64,000 nucleotides of DNA from positions 11,360,001 to 11,424,000 of the forward strand of contig OX387201.1 of the NCBI GenBank assembly GCA_947561715.1, in the 5' to 3' direction. The notes under the pieces are model-generated. The model was not told the DNA's origin. It did no database searches and was given only the letters and a program-made list of their open reading frames with translations. The position numbers and the translations under genes were made by a program. This stretch comes from Ascidia mentula. Taxonomy: Eukaryota; Chordata; Ascidiacea; Phlebobranchia; Ascidiidae. Shown piece by piece: positions 33,628-47,900 of this stretch. Positions within the stretch are counted from its first letter, which is position 1, and the number at the start of each line of letters is the position of its first letter.

Positions 33628-34622
33628 TTTATTATGCCCTGCTGTACTGCTGTCTTCCCTATAAACACTACACTACAATGAAAGGCGTTGCAACCAGTGG
33701 TACTTGAATAAGATAGGGTGAGTGGGGTGAACACGCATCGTAACAACCGCCCGCAACACGAACGCACGACGTTAATACAACAGTGAACGTTATGAAAACA
33801 ATGAAGAAAGGTACGTTTCAACCGCAAGACACAGCAATTAAACACCTACAATATATTTCAACGAATCCTGGGTAGGATCATTCTTTGGATGGTAATTGAA
33901 GCTTGAGCAAGGTTCAACCATTTGGCTTCGCAAACTTTAAGTCTGTTGGCCATTGTTTTTTCACAAATGTCACTGCAACACAGTTGGCATTAGGTGTACT
34001 TCCCGTCTTGCCTTTTGTCAAGTTCCAGTTTCACCTATATGTGGTGTCCATCGTGTTGAGAATTTATTCTTAGTCTGAGCAACGTAATGCCCTGCAAGTT
34101 AGGCTTGTTGCAACATAAATGCCCAAACTCGCACAGGTTAGATGTTGCATTAGTTTATATTATTTACCTGTATAGTCGTTAATGTTGTCGATTCAGTAAC
34201 CATGTGGTTTCCAAGTTCGTGTCACAGCAATATTTACATCAGGTACGTTTTTCAAGGAGCGCAAGGAGATATCCTTCAGTTCTTGAGTAAATCCAGGCTT
34301 TGTAGGTAGTGGTCGTGTCTTTTATTCAGGCAACGCAAACGACATGCTTTACAGAGGACAATTAATAGACCAAAAACGTGTCTTAGGTGATAAGGTGTCG
34401 CAAGAAGAAAACGGCGCTCTTTTGCCGTATCATTAACAAAGGTGTTTTATTGTCTTACGGTCGTAACGTACTTTTTCCATTGCTTTTATTACGTCCAGTG
34501 ATGTATTAACGTCGTGCGTTCGTACCTCGGGTAGTTGTGAAGTTTCGTGTTTACGTCATTGCCATCCTTGATCTAATTGCTACTGGATAGGAAAGACAGC
34601 AATACAGGACATAATGTTTCCT
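33628..34622. repeat. Fold-back element of about 1 kb
   Basis: Left end ATTATGCCCTGCTGTACTGC followed by TGTCTTCCCTAT (about 33633). Right end ATAGGAAAGACAGCAATACA followed by GGACATAATG (about 34588-34616). Inner arms also match inverted: AACACGAACGCACGACGTTA (about 33756) against ATTAACGTCGTGCGTTCG (about 34504). The centre is unique and non-coding. No target duplication was established. Confidence 0.8.
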
Positions 34623-34836
34623 ACTTAAGCTTCATTTTTATTATTTGTTATCAGAAACTAAGCATGCCCGTGCAGGGGAAATCGATTTTTCTATGTGTAT
34701 AATAAACCCGCTGAATTGTCTGAAACGTTTTTTCAAATCAAATAAGAAGAAATATGAAATCAAGTAAGTGTAACACGATTGTGGCTTAACTTTTAACAAC
34801 AAATTGACAGCCTCGACAAAATGCTTAAAATCATGC

Positions 34837-35730
34837 ACCAGAGAGAAGCTAGTTGACAAAAAAACGCCAGTTAACAAAACTTTGGACGCGGGTAACTCAC
34901 CAGAGGGAAGCTAGTTGACAAAAAAACGCCAGTTAACAAAACTTTGAACGCGGGTTACTCGGCCGCCTTACGAGGTAGCGACATGATTTTTGTGCACGTT
35001 ATAGTTCAAAGGCTGAAGTTTGCAACGATACCAAAATTATTTTAAAAAACATATTTGTATTCGGTTATGAATATGATATGCGTATTAGGACAAAAGTTGC
35101 GAAAACAAGATTCGCTGGCAAAACTTTTGGGACAGAAGAGTATTCTACGCGCTTAACCCTTTCAAACGATATTAAAATATTTGAAAAATTCGCTCAGAAA
35201 AGTGCAGAAATATGAATTCATATTTTACAAACATAAAAAAACGGTGGTCCGATGTACACTTTTGTCCATAAAACCTTGTACAAACCTTGGACCAGGCTGT
35301 TCTTGTGCAAAAACAATCTTATAGCCTACCTTGTTACTATCGAATGAAATCAAATTTTAACAAATTTAGCCAGGGTGTTTTTTTTGTCAACTAGCTTCCC
35401 TCTGGTCTGGTGGGCAACTCTACTATCTTATTACCAGGTAGCGGCTTGTTTTTTTACACCAATTAGTTCATAGGTTGAACTTTCCAACGATACAAAAATT
35501 AAAAAAAAAATATTATAAATATTTGAGTATGAATATGGCATTAATACCTTCTCATAACTAAGAACATCTTGAGTAATCCAGCAAATAATTTGCATCATAC
35601 AATCTCTGCTTTCCAATGACACCAAGCTTTACTTGATTTTCCTGGGGACGCATGGTCTAATCAGCCGAATATTAATCAATCCCATACGCGCTTTAGCCCT
35701 TATCGCCAGTTAACAAAACATTGGACACGG
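34837..35730. repeat. Short repeats with GAAGCTAGTTGACAAAAAAACG wording
   Basis: Two near-identical units lie at about 34847-34901 and 34910-34964 (AGAGGGAAGCTAGTTGACAA, then CGCCAGTTAACAAAACTTTG and GCGGGTAACTC). An inverted copy is near 35378 (TTGTCAACTAGCTTCCCTCT) and a partial one at 35706 (CGCCAGTTAACAAAACATTG). Related wording borders the fold-back element at 22.7-25.3 kb (around 25297-25320). No gene. Confidence 0.8.
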
Positions 35731-35877
35731 GTAACTCGTGACTTTATTCGCACTGGCATCTATGCCCATTCAACCGATAAAATTGACTGCCCTCCGAACT
35801 ACCAGATAAAAGTTCGCGGTATCCATACTTTACAATAAATAGATAATTTCCAGTGATCACATCTACACTCTTGGTGG

Positions 35878-35883
35878 TTTATT
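35878..35883 (-). promoter_or_regulatory. Poly(A) signal of NUP153
   Basis: AATAAA on the minus strand about 105 nt beyond the NUP153 stop codon (35987). It is the only canonical hexamer close by, so the 3' UTR should be about 120 nt. Confidence 0.6.
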
Positions 35884-35986
35884 CAATGAAACGAAAACCA
35901 TGAAATTACTTCATTGACATATTGGTAATAGTCCAGCAGCATTGATGTAGTAAAGTTTTATCATACGAAACATTTTTTACACCACT

Positions 35987-38900
35987 TTATTTTTTGTAAC
36001 GTCGAGTGGCTCGTTTTATTTGGCGTCCAGCCATAGCAACTGTTGATCTACCAGATGAACTTGTTTGACCAATATGAAACATAGAAACATTGTTTGTACT
36101 TGCTTGGACTGCACTTGGCCTAGAAAGTTACAACTCATCAGTCATAATTTTTACAAACGATTTGGAACTACAGGAGTAAGAAAGCCATAGCTAATTAGTA
36201 CAAGTTTCGAACACTTTTGTGCTTTCATTTTGTGCTTTGGCTTTTCTATTCCCTGTGATCCAACTCAAGTTTTTCGTACCAAAGCGATTTGGAACGAAAT
36301 ATTTTGTTTTGCAATAGTTACTTTCTACTGGCGATTATTTATATTTAGCACTTGGGAAATTACCTTTAAATTCATAGTTTGGTTTGGTACATAGGATTTA
36401 ATAATCTAATGTTACCAAAGAAGAATAAAAGTCAGACAATGCAACTTTTTTGAGTTCAGATTTCAAAAAATGCAAAATTTTCGAGCTTAGGGAGATTTCA
36501 AAATCTCAGAGAATAGTTTCAAAAGCTTATCTGTCTAGAACTTACACAAATGTGTTGGAAGCCTCAGCAACACTACTAGTTGTCGAAGTTTTAAAATGAA
36601 AAAGACCTGAGGAATCTGTCTGTGTCTGTTGACGAGTACCAAAATTAAAACCACTGCTTTTAATTTGTGAAGCACTTGCCACGCCAAAATTAAAAGAAGA
36701 TTCTGTGAAAGTTTAAAAGAGAACTGAAAAGTGTAAATTTACCATTAAACGATTCTTACCATTTTGAAAATTTGTTTCATTATTTTGTGATCCAAAAGTA
36801 AAACCTTTAGCAGAAGATTCTGGTTTACTAAATCCACCAAACTTAAAACCTGAAAATAAAACAAAGAGGCTCTATTTTAAAAACACAAACCAATCAACAC
36901 TGTTGTACTTGATTGTCCTGATGCAATGGGTGGTTTAACATCACTTTCCTGCTGTTTAGATAATGAACCAAGTGTAAATGAAGGATTAGAAGCTGGTTCA
37001 CAAGACGATGAAACTTTGTTGTTACTTTCATGTTTGGTTTCAGCATGTTTTAATCCAAAGGAAAGAGTTCCATGTTTTGGGTTAGCTGTACTTGTGCCAA
37101 ATTTACCAGGTTTCTCACTCTCCTGTGTTAAAGTTTCTGTAGCAGACACATTGTCAACACATGTTTCAACTAATGGCAATGAATTGCATGAAAAGCTAGT
37201 CTTTGAGGATGTTCCAAATGTAAAAGCTGGTTTTTCATTTAACTTTGTGGTGTTGGAACCTAAGAACAATATAACAAGTAAAATATAATACAACATATCC
37301 TATTAATAAATATTTTGGTTGGGGATGTAATATCATTAATAAAAATTTTATAGTTTATCTGCATACTAACATTTTGTGAAATCTTCCCTTGATAAACTAG
37401 CAACACATACGTTTTAAGTTTTGGATTCGGTGAATTGGGAATTTAACCACAAATTTAAGTTACCTGGTAGAGGCTTTACCACACTTCATTTGTAAAAAAC
37501 AATTCCTGAAGTTTTATTTAACTACATTAGTGTTCGACATGTTGCAAATACACACTTCTTTTGTGTTTTAAACATTACCTGCATTGTCCGAGTCGAAATT
37601 GACATCTACCTTGGATACTCCAAACAAAAATGTTTTTTTGTTATCAGTTTTGCATGGTTCAAAACTCAATCCTTTCTTCGACACTCCAGTGGTAATGTGA
37701 GGATCTTAGAAAAGTATGCCTACTATAATATGCTACCAAGTAAATGCTCACAAGGGTTTATTTGAAACTGGGAACTTTACAATTCTAATAAAAAAACAGG
37801 ATTATTATTCCATCACATGGGTCAAATTTATAGCAGAATACATGGTTACAGTTATAGCTGCTACCAATAACACTTCTTTAATTTTTGCACAATTCCACAA
37901 CTAAGATTACAGCACATCTATATCAAGAATAAATTGGTTTTGTAGCATTTTAAATTGACTCAATTCTGCAAATCAAAAGGAATAAGAAGGTGGAATTTTC
38001 CCTGGAACTGTCTGCAGTGTGAAATGTTAACACAGATATGGAACCATTAGGTTTGCAAGAACTTTGCTCAGACTTGTCAGGAAAAAGTGGCTGATCCAGC
38101 TAGACTGGGGCTGCCAATATGATAGCTGTGATCGCCAAGCAAGGACCTGTGCATAGGCGTCGATTTAGGGGTGACATGTCACCCCTCACAAACAAACAGG
38201 GGTGACAACGTGTGTATTGCCACCCCTGGATTTCGTTTAAATTAAAAATTTATTGCCAGAAAAATACATATATGCGTTAAGCTAGTTTCAAAATACCTGT
38301 ATTATCATCGTTACAATTAAGACAAACACCAGTGTCTTGTTGATTGTTACGTAACGCTGCAGTTGTTGTAGCATAATGGTAAGAATCAGCATTGTTGCGT
38401 AATAGATTTGTTTGTTACTTCATAATTACAAAATCTGCAATAGACTGAGTGAAACAAAAATGTGCCGCTTTCAGAAAGGGGTTTAAAACTTAGTGCTACA
38501 ACAACAACACAGTGTATAAACAAAGTGACATGAAACGGAATTTGCATCGTTTGCCTATGTTTACGGCGATACGACCGAGGAAATGTTTTTTTTAGTGTTT
38601 CTGAAACCAGAAAATGTCACCCTTAGTATTTTACAAAACATAAAAAAATCGACGCCTATGGACCTGTGCAGTCCTGCCAATCATGCCATTGCATGAATTA
38701 TTAGCACAGATATGGAATTTTGAAGTGAATGTATTGTTTAAATTATTTCATAAAGAAAACTACACAAAGTCGAGTTGTGCTTAAACTCGCATTGTCTTCT
38801 TTCACTGGTGAACAATATATTTTTATTTAATTTCCTGCCAACTACAAATCTGAATCAATGTATTACACATAGAAAACCCTTTACATAGAACAAGTTCTGT

Positions 38901-41900
38901 GTGTCCTATACTTTAGTGTTTATATATGTAAGCCCTATGTTACCCTCCCACAAAATCATTATTTTTAAAAACTATTAATAAAAATTCTATTGCATAATAT
39001 AAGAAAATCCTACCCTCCAATTCAGAACTGGCAGAAGTTAATTTTGAAGTTGTTTGTTTGATACAAGACATTTCCCTCGCTTGACTAAACTTAAGCAATG
39101 ATGCCGAAGAGGTTCCAAATGCAAAGCATGTCGTTTTTTTCTCAGTATTCTCTACAAATTTGGACATAAAATTTTAAATCAAATTTGTTGTTAACAAATA
39201 TTTAAAAATTTACCTGATTGAGGTGACTGACATGCAACACAAATTCTGTTCTCCAATGTGTTTTGTAATAAACAAACATTGCAGTCCCAAGTTAACTTAC
39301 TTGTGAATGAAGAAAGCTTTGCATTACTACAATACATCACAATTTTACACACAAACAAAAATATGCTACTGGCAGAATACCTGTTTTCAGACTTTTGGAA
39401 ACTTTTTGACTTTTTTGAAATGTTATCTTCCGAATCAATAAATATTGATGGTTTGTTGGTAGTTGTTGCAGCTCTTTGGGTTAAACAAGCCACACAACTA
39501 GTTTTGTTTGCATCATTTCTCAACAAACATGAACTGCACTCCCATTTCTTCCCAGTGTCAAGTTTAGGCAAAACATTCATTTTCATAACAGGCTTTGGAT
39601 TGTTACATGCTTCACAATTGCCTAGTTCATGTTTGTTTTTTATTAAACACACAGAACAAATCCATTTATCCAATTTTGGCTGTGAGTTTGTGGGACTAGG
39701 GTTCCCACATGCAATGCACTTCTTGTCACTTGTTTTGTTTATCAACATACATAAATTACATTCCCATTTGCTGCCAGCTGATGTGACACTAACAGAAGAA
39801 ACAGTGTTTTTCACAACCCTTTTTGTTTTGCAAGCAGTACATTGATCAACATTGCTTTCATTCCATAACAAACATGTTTGACACTCCCATTTGCCAACTT
39901 GTTTGCTTGCTAAAATATCAGACATTCTGACAGTATTTTTATCATTTATTCCTGGCTGTTTGTAACCTGTTTTAAAACAATGTTAAATTTTTGTAACACA
40001 TATTTTTGACAATATTAAAAAATGGTACCAAGTATATCCATAACACTTCCAGAAGCAGATTTTGCATGATTTAAAACGTTTTCTTTCAGTGGCAGATTTT
40101 GCCTTTGCTCATTAAAACCTGGTGTCTGTGCATACCGTGTAGCTGACCCCATGAAAGGATTACCTGTTTTAGGAACCCAAGAGATTAGCACAAATGCAAT
40201 CATCTTACATGCAAAACTAACTTGTACCTTCGGATTGCAAACAATTTCCAACTTTTCTTGGAGAACAAAAAATATAATGGAGCTAAGAAAATAAAACACG
40301 AGTTATAAATATACATATAAATTGAAGATGGTTATTCCATAATTACATCTGATATTGTGGCTTGATTTGTCACCTCATTTGCAGACTGATATCTCACAGT
40401 GGGGAGAGCAAAGGTAAATGTGGGTTGTTGTGTAGTTGATGCAATTGAAAGCGGCAAAACTACCTGCAAAATTTGACATTTTGCTTATTTTGCAAACATT
40501 TGATGATTAACAACCATTAATTGCAATAAGATATTCTTTTTATCAAATAATATAATGGAATATTTTAGGTTAATATATTTTTTTAGTTAAGCTGAATAGG
40601 TAAAATGTAGCCCCCCCCATTCACTTAATTCTTATGAACTTTATCAATGTTAAAATAGGCAACTGATCTTCGTGTTACAAAAGGACAGTCTTAAAGGAAG
40701 GCATGCAGAAATAAGTGATAGAAGAATAGATGAAAGTTAAACTTGTATGGGAAAGACATGTAAACACAACAGATGGATACTGAATTGACTAGATTGTAAG
40801 CTACATGAGATAATCTTAAAATGTTAATAAAAGATGCCCTCAAATGTAAATTGTGTGTAACAGTTAAAAAGTCATGTTTAGCGCACTAAATCAAGTATTG
40901 CCATCAAATATGTCGCTCGAAACTGTTAGTTATACTAAAAACCCTGTACGATGAAACCTCTGTTGACATAATGACACATAAGATAGGTCACTGAAACAGA
41001 GAACCGCTGAAGTATCCGTTTGCCATTAAAAAATATAAGTTATCCCCAATTAAAGGCATCCTTGATTGCTGCCAAGCCTACTGAAATTTGCATCAACCAA
41101 TGAAGCAATGTGGTTGTCGATTCATTGCCTAAACCAATTAGGTAAAACACAAAACAAAAGCAGGGGTTTCCAAACTTGTGGTCCACAATAGCTGCGCACA
41201 GGTAGTCCGTGACAATATGGCAGAAAAATCAACCTTATTGTAGGCTTTTGCATTCTTAAATAGTTGTTACGCTATTTTACCATTTAAATTTTTTTTTTAT
41301 TAATTGTCGTAACCCACATCTATGACGTAACAATTAAGACTTGTTGCCTGTAGAGTTGCTGTTAATAAGATCACATCTTCGTGTGTACAAGAATATGAAA
41401 GCATAGTTAATAAGTAAAGAGTTTGATGTGAATTGGAGGTACAAAATGAATTAAAGATATTGTAAAATTTATTGTGTAATTAAACTTTTGAGTTGACTTG
41501 AAATAAAAAAGATTTTGAAAAAATTTGGAAAACACAAGACATAACACAGGTTCAGGCTCAGGTGGTTGGGTGAAAAAATTGGAGTAACATAAGATGGGGG
41601 TCTGAGAACAAAAACAGTTTTACAAATACAGGTCCGCACCCAAAAACGTTTGGGAAACACGCTCTAAATAACTACAGACACTGGCAAATATAAGTTGAAT
41701 TACCTCTGTACTACGAATAACATTATTTGTCTTTGGCACAGCTGGTGTGGAAGTGCTTCCAGGAAAACCAAAGGTAAAAGTTGGAAGTGATTTACTGATA
41801 GGAAAAGGAACATCAGGAACTGGAGTTGAATTCTACAAACATATGTTAGATTTTGTTTGGTGTTTTGTATTTACAAAACTGTATACCAGTGGGAAGTCGT

Positions 41901-44900
41901 ATTGTTTTTCAACTGCAGCAGAAGCATAATGAGCAATTCGCCTGTTCTTTTTAATTTTACCTCCAGCACCTGAAGAAACAAACAATAAACATACCCAAAC
42001 ATGAAAAAAGAAAAAATATACCAATATTATGGGACAGGGTATTAGGATGGTCATTTCTACTTTGACCTGTGGCAGTTTTGTTCACAGAGTTCCTAGATAA
42101 AATAAACAAGTTAAATAAGATAGTTTAAACCATTAACAATGCAACTTTACACACCCAATCTTGTTTGGTGGCACATGATGAATAATACCTTGTGACAGTA
42201 TTCTATTATCAAGAGGAATATTGGCAGTTGCATGTAGAAAAACTGGACTTAAGCTCGCAGAATCTTGAACTGGAGGAAGCTGGAATAATGATAAAAACAT
42301 GTCAGAGTGCACCAAATGTATTTTACCATTAATGCACAGACAGGGCATCAATTTTTTATTGCGTGTCGAACATCTTGAGAAAAATTGTTGTGCATGTTAA
42401 ATAGCAAAAATGTCGTATCTGCTAACTAACACATGAGAACGACCAGGTTAAAGGATTGTTCTACTTACATCATGTTGAAAAAACAATTAAAAAACCTTGT
42501 ATGTTGCAGTCTCCTATGTCTCTTTTAAGTACCGATTGAATGAAAAATGGTACATGTTTCGTAAAAATGCAACATGTTCGGTAACAATGCCACGTGTTCG
42601 GCAACAATACTCCATTGGTTAGTATTAGGTATAACGTGCTTATTCGCTGAACGTTAAAGTAAGTGTTGACAGAATTTTGCCTGGATTTATTGCGATTGTG
42701 TTTATTTAGCCATCTAAACAAAAAAATTATTTTAGGAGGGGTTCCCAAGCGATGATGCCATTAAGTTTTCAACACTATGTAAACGTTCAGTTAAATACTG
42801 TTGTTTGATAGTGACTCGAAATACAAATTTCTTCCCCAATAATTGTTTGCGGTTTGAAATTAAATAACTTATACTGGTAACAACGTTTTCGAGCCACTAT
42901 TGCCACCAGCATCTACGGCAAAAATTGACAACCACATGTTAATAGGAAATCGATGTGAATGTTGCAAGATTGGTGTGACCGATATGTTAGGCCTAATTAA
43001 GTTATTATGGTAATTTAATTTATGGACATTTGTAGATAACAATAGCGTTTGTCTGTTCGTGGTACTGCATATCGGTAACTTAACATTTATTCACGCCGCC
43101 AGTGTCGAACAGTGGCGCCGTGTGTCGAACACTTAGAATGGCGAAAAAGGCATAAATCGACACCCTGTGCCCACGCAACAAAAGGTCATTTTAAACAAAA
43201 ATAAACGTTTAAATGGTATGCCAAACCAATATGTTTTTGTTACAATCTGTTGCGTATTAATTTTTAGCATGGAATGATTTGTGTTTCACATTTTTACTTG
43301 TGAGTTCTGTGGCACCTTATTATGTTAAAAATTAGACAATGATTTGCGATTGAGGTGTGCATATTACAACTAGCGAAATATCATGTGTGTTTGGAACTGT
43401 CAATTTTGGATAAGGCCAGTCAGGAATAGCATGTTGCTATCTGATTTAATGTCAATTGTAAGGTAAAAGTAATATAAATATGTATGCAGAAAATAGTTAC
43501 AGAAATATTTGAGTTTCCAGTTGATAAACAATCCTCCATTTTCTCTTTTTGAATCACCATCTATCAGAATTTTTAAACACATTATTGCTGTGCTTGAAAA
43601 ATATTAGGTCTCTTAGCCTTACTGTTAATTAATTTCATTTTCACAGTTAGAGTAAAATATAAGACTGCTAAATGTCTGAACAGAAAAACTTAAACTAGAC
43701 AAAAAAAGTGCAATATTTCTTATCAACCCTATAATCAGACAGACAATAAATTGAAAAAAAATTAGGCTATGCATTCAGCAACTTTATCTTCTACTAAAAT
43801 CTTTTCTGATCAACATATTTTAAAAAGCATTGCAAAGTTTAAAAAGTGATTTAAAGTTGCATTTTATTTGTCCTAATTTTGACACTTGCACTCCTGCAAT
43901 CTGGGCAAGCAGTAAAATGTGAAAACTTTCAACTTAATATTTCCAAATCTATTTCCTAAAACCACTTTTTAGTAGCTTATTAAGACACATCTTGTAAACA
44001 CCATTAGACACAAATATGAAACTTTTTTTATTTAATTTCTCACTTTCAGTTTAAACGGAATCTTTATTTCCCACTAGTAATAAAATTTTATAACTAAGAA
44101 TGAAATTATTGCAATTTTGATAAATCTGTTGTACTTTTTTTAACTGTTATACACTTATTGGCAATTGGTCAAGCATACACAGTGAATAAAAAATATATTT
44201 CTTTTCCAAATACTTATGTATATTTCGGTGACGACAAATACGACAAATTTCCCACTGGTTAAGAACCACTGCCTTATTCTGACAACTATGATAAAAATAC
44301 TTACATGATGAGATCGTTTGTATTTGGATGCAGAAGTATAATTGGAATTCTAATGAAATAGTCAGTGAAAGTTTGTTTTGGGGTATTGGTAACAGTGTCG
44401 AGCAAATACTTACATGTAGCGGTGTAGAAATTTTATCAAGTGTCAACAAAATTTTTTTAGCTGTAGAACTCATCGATGAAATACCAGTTTTTGAAGAAAT
44501 CCCAACAATACTAGGTGACATTTTTGAAGAGGTTTTTACTTTAATCTTTCGAACACTGGGAATCTGAAAATTTTGTTTACCCCATGCACATGTTCAGATT
44601 AATGTACAGAAAATTTCTCACACATTACCTCCCAAAATTAGTCAAAGTAAGCACTTCCAACAGTGGATATTGCACCAATCTAATACATACCTTGTATGGA
44701 ACAGAACAAGCCCTTGATTTGTATGCCGAAGTACCCCCATACTGGATTTTCGTTTTGGGTGTGACAGCACTGTTCAGTATGTTTAAAGAAACATTTGAAA
44801 CCATATTGTTTGAATTTTGCTTTAACATAAAACTGCTACTAATTGCAGTTTGCTGCTTTTGGGAGTCAGAATTTGACCAAAATTTTAACAGTTCTTCAGA

Positions 44901-47900
44901 ATTTGTCAACTCTTTATACCCGCAAACATTCACTTGAAAAAACAAAACACCGTTAACAGTCTGGCTAAAACTTGTATATCCATAGACAACAGGAAACACA
45001 AAGTAATACCTGCATTGTTTTGCAGAACACAGGGTGTTTGGACATGTGCTTCATTATTATCTGAACTCATGCTTAACATATTTATTGCTGAGTCACGATG
45101 ATAAACAGATTTCTAGAAAAAAAAAAAAAAATTCCATGATATATCAAAGTGATAACATGAAAAATACTGGATACTGTACTATGTATCCATAGTATATTAC
45201 ATTTATATATATACATATTACATTAATTGTTCTGTCTGAGTATCATTTTCAAATGCACTTTCTAAGAGCTTTATTGCCATCTGACGAATGCTTGATTAAC
45301 AATCAATTAATATCGAAGATTAATATGTACATTTATATATTTTACACTATATACAATTTGTATATTTCAGCTGTCAGAAATTGGTAAATTTATACATCTG
45401 ACATTCTTTCAATTAATTTTGTCCATATGAGAGCAAAAACCTTTTGTGTAGTTGTGAAAAAATCATTTGTTGAACTACTGTCAACTTTATGTTCCATGTT
45501 TTTTGATGTGCGACACCCTAAACAGTTCCAAAAATTAATATCAATATAAAGTAAAACTTTAACTTCAAATGATTGTCAAATACTCATAATAATCACAGTT
45601 TGTCATTTTGTCACAAAAAATTTACCATTCTTACCAGAATCAAGAGTTGGTGTCTTTTTTGACAGCCAATGTGGAGTAATTGGAGTGAACAGATTTTTAA
45701 CAGAGTCACTCACTCGAGAAAATAGAGACTGCAAAAAATATTCTTGATTCAATGACACAAAAATATCCTCACTTATATGATTAAACTTGTGGCATTAAAA
45801 ACATGCAACAAAGGTACCTTGAGAAAATAGCTAATGTAATGGAAATGGACAAAGATCGCCTACTCTATTTTCATTACACATATTTTTGTGGGAATCTTGT
45901 CAATTTAATCTGTTGTAGGGGTTGTATTGGTATTGTAGCAAGAAGGGTTATTGACCAAAGACACAACATGAAAAGAACACTTGACAGTAGTGTTAACTCC
46001 TGAGTAGCGCGAAATTACCTACACTTTTACAAATGCCAGGGTTGTTTTGACACCTAACAACATATTTTGATATTTTAATGTGCCAGAAGAACAGACTATT
46101 AAAATATATAAATTGACTTCTGTGCAGAGATACCAAAACTAATGGTTTCTTGTAAAAGCTGTGTTGGGGTCGTTGGGTTCCAGCCTAAGGCATATTCGTC
46201 ATCCACCACCAGTAGATGCATACTTTCCTTTCTATGTACGCCAACTTTAATGTAAACAAAGCATTGGCCTTTGCGGTCCACGAAAATTTGCAGCCCAATC
46301 ACTGTGTAGTTTTCCAGGCTCCGTTTTGCAATTGTAGAACTCCTGGCTAGCAGCTTGACTTTGCTTGTGTCTTTGAAATTCCATGAACATCATCAAGGAT
46401 TTGTATGTGATGTCTTCAACCAAAGGTAAACATGCTTTTTTCTGCACTTATGTGAAGTGCAGTGAAATATTGCTCCACTTCTTGTTTTGTCGAACTGTTA
46501 AAGTTTAGGTACGGTTCTCTCCAGCAGTTTCATCATTGTTTGCTGTTGTTTTGCCATTATTGCCGTATCACTTTGTCTTTGGTGTCACTTGGCATGTTGT
46601 TACTGAATCCCCAGCATTATTACGCTTTCAGCCTTGTAATGCTGTTAAAATTTTGCATTTGTCACTGGTATAGTGATGTGTACAACAGTGACCACTTAAA
46701 GCTACAATTCATTGACAAACAGCCTTGGTAACAATTTTCGGCCACTGTGGCCTTTTTGCCACTTTTGACAGTGGATTTACATGGCACAAACATGTGGCCT
46801 GGTTGCATCTTTTGCCCACTGCAACCGAGATAATTGTTACTGATACTCGGACCTGCTTCCAAGGTGGTCCAACTAAAGATACCTTTTTGTGAACCTCCTT
46901 TTTTGCAAAAACAATTTATCGACAACTTGGGTAATGCGCTAGAAGCATTTAAAATTTGCTATGCTAAGATATTTTCAGGTCTTAGTGGGGTATAAATGTT
47001 TGTGCGAAGGTTTTTAGAGGTGCACAATTTGCGGAAATATTAGTTTTGTCATAAGCATTTAAAACAACTTTATTTTAGTATTTTTATGACTTCACAATAA
47101 TAGCATGAAAGATACAAGAGCAAAGTGGCAAATTTAATATATCCACCACTCTGGGGACCTTGGTAATAATGTAGTAGATGTGCTAAGTTGGGGATAAATA
47201 GGCTAACACATATTGTACCTTTTCATCATCCAAAATCTCCGATTATCTGAGATTTGTTAGTCTTTTTTAAAACGAATACACTAGTTACATTATTTACGAA
47301 TTTTTTTTGCGAACACATACTCTGTTGGTCACACATGTCATCTTTGTACAGCCTATAACAACCAGCACTGTAGTAAAGTAAAGTCATTAGTTCAAAATGC
47401 TGGCTTTGTGTGGCCATGTAAACGCTCTAGGACAAGTGGCTGAAATGCCATAGTTTGCAGCTAGTTTGTGAATAACCCTGGCCATTTAAACAGGCTAAAA
47501 GACTGTTGAAGGTGCTGTATTTCAAATAATATGATTTGTAAATAACAATTAATTTTAGAAAAAATCCTTTATCGAAATGATTTTGTTTATTCCCTGATCT
47601 ATATCTTTCACCAACAATTAGCAATCGTCTGTATCACTAAATGGGATTTAAAACAAAATATGCAAAACAATTAATAAAACTGACATAAAGGTCCAAACAA
47701 GTTTTTTTTGTTATGTAACTGGTCGAAAAATCAGATACCAAGACTGTTTAGTGATTCTGATACTTAATCAAAGAGTAATATTTTCAATGTGATACAATTC
47801 CATAACAGATGGGGCCACTAAATTCTTAACTTCCCATTTTTACAGCACCACAACCAGAATCGCTAGTTTATTCTCCAATAACCCTTTAAAATTGCAAACT

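Noticed and set aside
39258..39845. 195-codon plus-strand open frame
   Set aside because: It is exactly antisense to the NUP153 zinc-finger exon; the regular cysteine and tryptophan codons on the minus strand leave the opposite frame open. No independent family features.
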